Below, in pieces: positions 22,996 through 25,089 of a stretch of DNA of 25,089 nt. The stretch is from NCBI GenBank assembly GCA_018700655.1, contig JABIUG010000157.1, positions 1 to 25,089 of the forward strand, given 5' to 3'. Positions within the stretch are counted from its first letter, which is position 1. Each line of letters begins with the position of its first letter. This stretch comes from Rhodospirillaceae bacterium (GTDB lineage Bacteria > Pseudomonadota > Alphaproteobacteria > SP197). The notes under the pieces were generated by a model. The model did no database searches. It worked only from the letters and a program-made list of their open reading frames with translations, and was not told where the DNA came from. Both the position numbers and the translations under genes were made by a program.

Positions 22996-23762
22996 CCGAC
23001 CACATCCTGACCAAAATCAACGACGGCGTCCTGGAAATCAGGATGAACCGCCCCGAGAAGAAAAACGCACTCACCAATGAGATGTACTCGGCGCTGGCCG
23101 ATGCCCTGCTCGGCGCCGACGAGGATCGCCGGGTCCGGGTCATCTGGATCACCGGCGTGGGCGATGCGTTCACCAGTGGCAACGACGTCAACTCCTTCCT
23201 TGAGGGCGCGCGCGACGCCGGTGCAGAGCTGGACGCCAACCGCTTCCTGCCGGCGCTGGTGATCGTCGAGACGCCCCTGATCGCAGCGGTCAACGGCATG
23301 GCGATCGGCATCGGTTCGACCATGCTGCTCCACTGCGACATGGTTCATGCCGCCGAAGGCGCGAGCTTCTGTTTTCCGTTCACCAATCTCGGCGTTGTCC
23401 CGGAAGCGGCCTCGACCATGGTCCTGCCCCATATCGCGGGACATCAGAAGGCGATGGAACTCTTCCTCATGAGCGAACGCTTCGATGTCGCTACCGCATG
23501 CGAAGCAGGCATGATCAACCACGTCTTCTCCAGCGAAGACCTGGAGGCCAAGAGCCTCGCCATCGCCAAACGCCTGGCCCAAAAACCGGCCCGGGCCATG
23601 CGCATGACCAAGAGACTGGTGCGCCGCAGTTATCCCGATCTGGTGAAGGCCATGGAAGACGAGTCACCGCTGTTCACCGAGATGATGCACTCGCCCGAGG
23701 CCCAGGAAGCATTCAGTGCCTTCCTGGAGAAACGCAAACCGGACTTTTCCCAGTTCAATTGA
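22992..23762 (+). CDS. Enoyl-CoA hydratase/isomerase family protein, ECI2-like
   Basis: 256-aa crotonase fold. GGAGG lies 6 nt before the ATG and inside the end of the acyl-CoA dehydrogenase gene (ATGA overlap). Oxyanion-hole segments are FTSGNDVNSF (62-65) and NGMAIGIGS (102-109). The two catalytic Glu of hydratases (GGGCEL and QPE in rat mitochondrial enzyme) are replaced (GIGSTM and FPFTN), while GVVPEAAST keeps a Glu (E138) exactly where delta3,delta2-enoyl-CoA isomerases of the ECI2/PECI type have their single base (SPEGCSS). Isomerase activity, moving a double bond made or left for the neighbouring dehydrogenase, is thus more likely than hydration. Pair suggests beta-oxidation of an unsaturated or hydroxylated acyl-CoA. 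Confidence 0.92.
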   Translation: MTDHILTKINDGVLEIRMNRPEKKNALTNEMYSALADALLGADEDRRVRVIWITGVGDAFTSGNDVNSFLEGARDAGAELDANRFLPALVIVETPLIAAVNGMAIGIGSTMLLHCDMVHAAEGASFCFPFTNLGVVPEAASTMVLPHIAGHQKAMELFLMSERFDVATACEAGMINHVFSSEDLEAKSLAIAKRLAQKPARAMRMTKRLVRRSYPDLVKAMEDESPLFTEMMHSPEAQEAFSAFLEKRKPDFSQFN

Positions 23763-24065
23763 GAAAGCCCACACTCCCATGATCTACGGTCATGGGGGAG
23801 CAAGGGATATGATTGCGAGCGCCGGCATTCTTTGCCCTCTGCCGCTTGCGGGAGAGGGAGGGACCCGACGCGTTAGCGGCGGGAGGGTGAGGGCCTTTGT
23901 TTCTGGCGCTCCGGGCGGAAGTATCGAGCGTTGCCGGTCAGCCCCGCCCCCTCACCCTGCTGCGCCTAGGCCCGGCCTCTGGCCGAACCAAGTCTCCACA
24001 CCCTCTCCCCGTGGGGAGAGGGGATGGTGTCGGTGACCGTCGTTTCAGCGCGAGAGGGTGGGGTT
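23763..24065. repeat. Repeat-rich convergent spacer with several GC-rich hairpins
   Basis: 303 bp without a gene, between the isomerase-like gene and the convergent aminotransferase. It contains CCCTCTGCCGC…GCGGGAGAGGG (23835-23858), CGGGAGGGTGAGGG at 23880-23893 with its partner CCCTCACCCT at 23949-23958, and the long hairpin at 24001-24022. The arrangement is a composite of the dispersed intergenic palindromes common in Alphaproteobacteria and may stop transcription from both sides. Confidence 0.75.
24001..24022. terminator. Perfect 10-bp stem hairpin
   Basis: CCCTCTCCCC, GT, GGGGAGAGGG: a perfect 10-bp GC-rich stem with a two-base centre, 43 bp beyond the stop of the convergent class III aminotransferase and 238 bp after the isomerase stop. 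No U-run follows on either strand, so it may be a repeat-family hairpin with attenuating rather than classical intrinsic-terminator function. Confidence 0.5.
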
Positions 24066-25089
24066 TCAGATAATGCCGTCTTCACGCACGTCCTGCAGGC
24101 TTTCACAGAAGGCATCGGCGATGGTGTCGATGTCTTCGGGTGTGTGTTCGGTCGAGATGAAAAAGAGGTGGATGCCAGGCACGATCACGCCTTTGGTCAT
24201 CAGGTGGACATAAAACTCGCGCTCGGCATCATGATTTTCATCGGTCAGGTCGCGTGAGGTTTTGATGCCGCGCTTGAAGTGCATGTACATGATCGAGCCC
24301 GCGTTATTGAGCTCGGCTCCCATCTGGCGCTCCTCGCAGTATTTGTTGACCTTCGCGGCCAGCCGGTCGCCCTGTTCGTTGAGATAGGGATAGACCGTCT
24401 CCTTGTTGTCGCGCATGTGGGTCAGGGCAGCGACACCGGCCGCCATCGTGAGCGGATTGCCCGAGAAGGTTCCGCCCAGAAAAACCCCGTCGGGATCGCC
24501 CCAGGGTTTGCCCAGCGGCGCCATGATGTCGGCCCGCCCGCTCAACGCACCGATCGGCATGCCGCCGCCCAGCGCCTTGCCCAGGGTTATCAGGTCGGCA
24601 TCGACATCGAAGAACTCCGTGCCGCCGCCCCAGCCCAGGCGGAAGCCGGTCACGACCTCATCAAGCAGGTAAAGCACGCCGCATTCCCTGCAGACTTCGC
24701 GCAGTTCCTTGAGGAATGGCCCGACATCGTCGCGCGGCACGGTGTTCTGCACCGGCTGGACCATGACCATGGCAAGCTCGTCCTTGTGCTTGCGGATCAG
24801 GTCGAACGCGGCGGGGTCGTCATAGGGCAGTACCAGCATGGTGTCGTCGCGCACCGATGACGGCACGCCCGAGCCCAGGATCTTGGCATCGGGCGCACTG
24901 CGAGGGCTCTCGGGATCGGCCTTGATCAGCGCGTAGTCGTGGGCACCGTGATAACAGCCATCGAACACCGCGACTTTTTCCTTACCGGTATGGGCACGCG
25001 CGACGCGCATGCCATACATCGTGGCTTCGGTGCCGGAATTGCAGAACACCGTGCGCTCGGCAGCCGGAAACGCTTCCTTGATCAGTTCG
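24066..25089 (-). CDS. Class III aminotransferase, glutamate-1-semialdehyde aminomutase-like, 5'-truncated by window edge
   Basis: The frame is open to the right edge, so the N-terminus is missing; 341 residues are seen and about 90-110 are probably lost. Landmarks: FCNSGTEATMYGMRVARAHTG (phosphate-binding region), FDGCYHGAHD (aromatic stacking residue on PLP, Tyr-His), LLDEVVTGFRLGWGG (Asp to the pyridine N), ITLGKALGGGMPIGALSG (Schiff-base Lys in LGKALGGG) and FLGGTFSGNPLTMAAG. The order and LDEVVTGFR form place it with GSA-aminomutase-like enzymes, but HemL itself normally sits with other genes, so a catabolic aminotransferase for an amino- or beta-amino acid is more likely in this setting (inference). 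Convergent with the isomerase-like gene across the repeat spacer. Confidence 0.92.
   Translation of the reverse strand, partial: ELIKEAFPAAERTVFCNSGTEATMYGMRVARAHTGKEKVAVFDGCYHGAHDYALIKADPESPRSAPDAKILGSGVPSSVRDDTMLVLPYDDPAAFDLIRKHKDELAMVMVQPVQNTVPRDDVGPFLKELREVCRECGVLYLLDEVVTGFRLGWGGGTEFFDVDADLITLGKALGGGMPIGALSGRADIMAPLGKPWGDPDGVFLGGTFSGNPLTMAAGVAALTHMRDNKETVYPYLNEQGDRLAAKVNKYCEERQMGAELNNAGSIMYMHFKRGIKTSRDLTDENHDAEREFYVHLMTKGVIVPGIHLFFISTEHTPEDIDTIADAFCESLQDVREDGII

Noticed and set aside
1..25089. tRNA, rRNA, CRISPR, IS element, phage or toxin-antitoxin genes
   Set aside because: I looked on both strands and found no repeat-spacer pattern, transposase or integrase motif, or RNA gene signature; this was by reading only, without covariance models.
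24066..25089. Housekeeping hemL (glutamate-1-semialdehyde aminomutase) assignment
   Set aside because: The fold and Lys motif fit, but the N-terminus is outside the window and the context is catabolic, so no gene symbol is warranted.

Overview
The window looks like a stretch of chromosome from a GC-rich (roughly 60% or more by eye) alphaproteobacterium with a large, oxidative, nitrogen-rich catabolic repertoire. That placement rests on gene content, dense packing with ATGA/TGATG start-stop overlaps, GlxA/TauD/M20/M24 families, and a CCCTCACCCTCCCG-type intergenic repeat; no rRNA or other phylogenetic marker is present. I see no tRNA, CRISPR array, IS element or phage gene.

Left part (1-6928). 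The 3' end of a class I/II aminotransferase is followed convergently by a phosphoethanolamine N-methyltransferase-like enzyme. Then come three small or secreted proteins of unknown function: a 2-TM protein, a 131-aa secreted protein and a 217-aa secreted protein. Next is an outer-membrane beta-barrel gene broken by two frameshifts. A Nudix hydrolase and a PiT-family phosphate transporter follow, translationally coupled by an 8-nt overlap.

Middle part (7127-13104). A Tat-targeted N-terminal fragment of a multicopper oxidase is coupled by ATGA to a complete Dyp-type peroxidase (minus strand). Divergent from it are a creatinase/ectoine-hydrolase-like M24-fold protein that has lost metal ligands and a glutathione S-transferase. 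An M20 carboxypeptidase-like hydrolase and a YqjM-type old yellow enzyme are transcribed divergently from a short shared region.

Right part (13110-25089). The most striking unit is a minus-strand, fully overlapped operon: polysaccharide-deacetylase-family hydrolase, SDR dehydrogenase, and two tandem paralogous TauD/TfdA-like Fe(II)/2-oxoglutarate dioxygenases. A phytanoyl-CoA-dioxygenase-like gene with one frameshift lies just upstream, and a GlxA-type AraC regulator is divergent from it. Then come an MmgE/PrpD protein, a RidA protein, another TauD/TfdA dioxygenase, a coupled acyl-CoA dehydrogenase plus ECI2-like enoyl-CoA isomerase pair, a repeat-rich 300-bp spacer, and the C-terminal part of a class III (GSA-like) aminotransferase.

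Working model (inference): 13.1-25 kb is a catabolic island in which a GlxA-type sensor-regulator controls oxygenase-dependent attack on a nitrogen-containing small molecule or its acyl-CoA derivative. Four 2-oxoglutarate-type dioxygenases, an amide/imide-type hydrolase, dehydrogenases, RidA and an aminotransferase sit within 12 kb. The substrate cannot be read from the sequence. Three single-base indels, two of them in homopolymers, break two otherwise well-conserved genes, so either recent decay or sequencing error must be considered.
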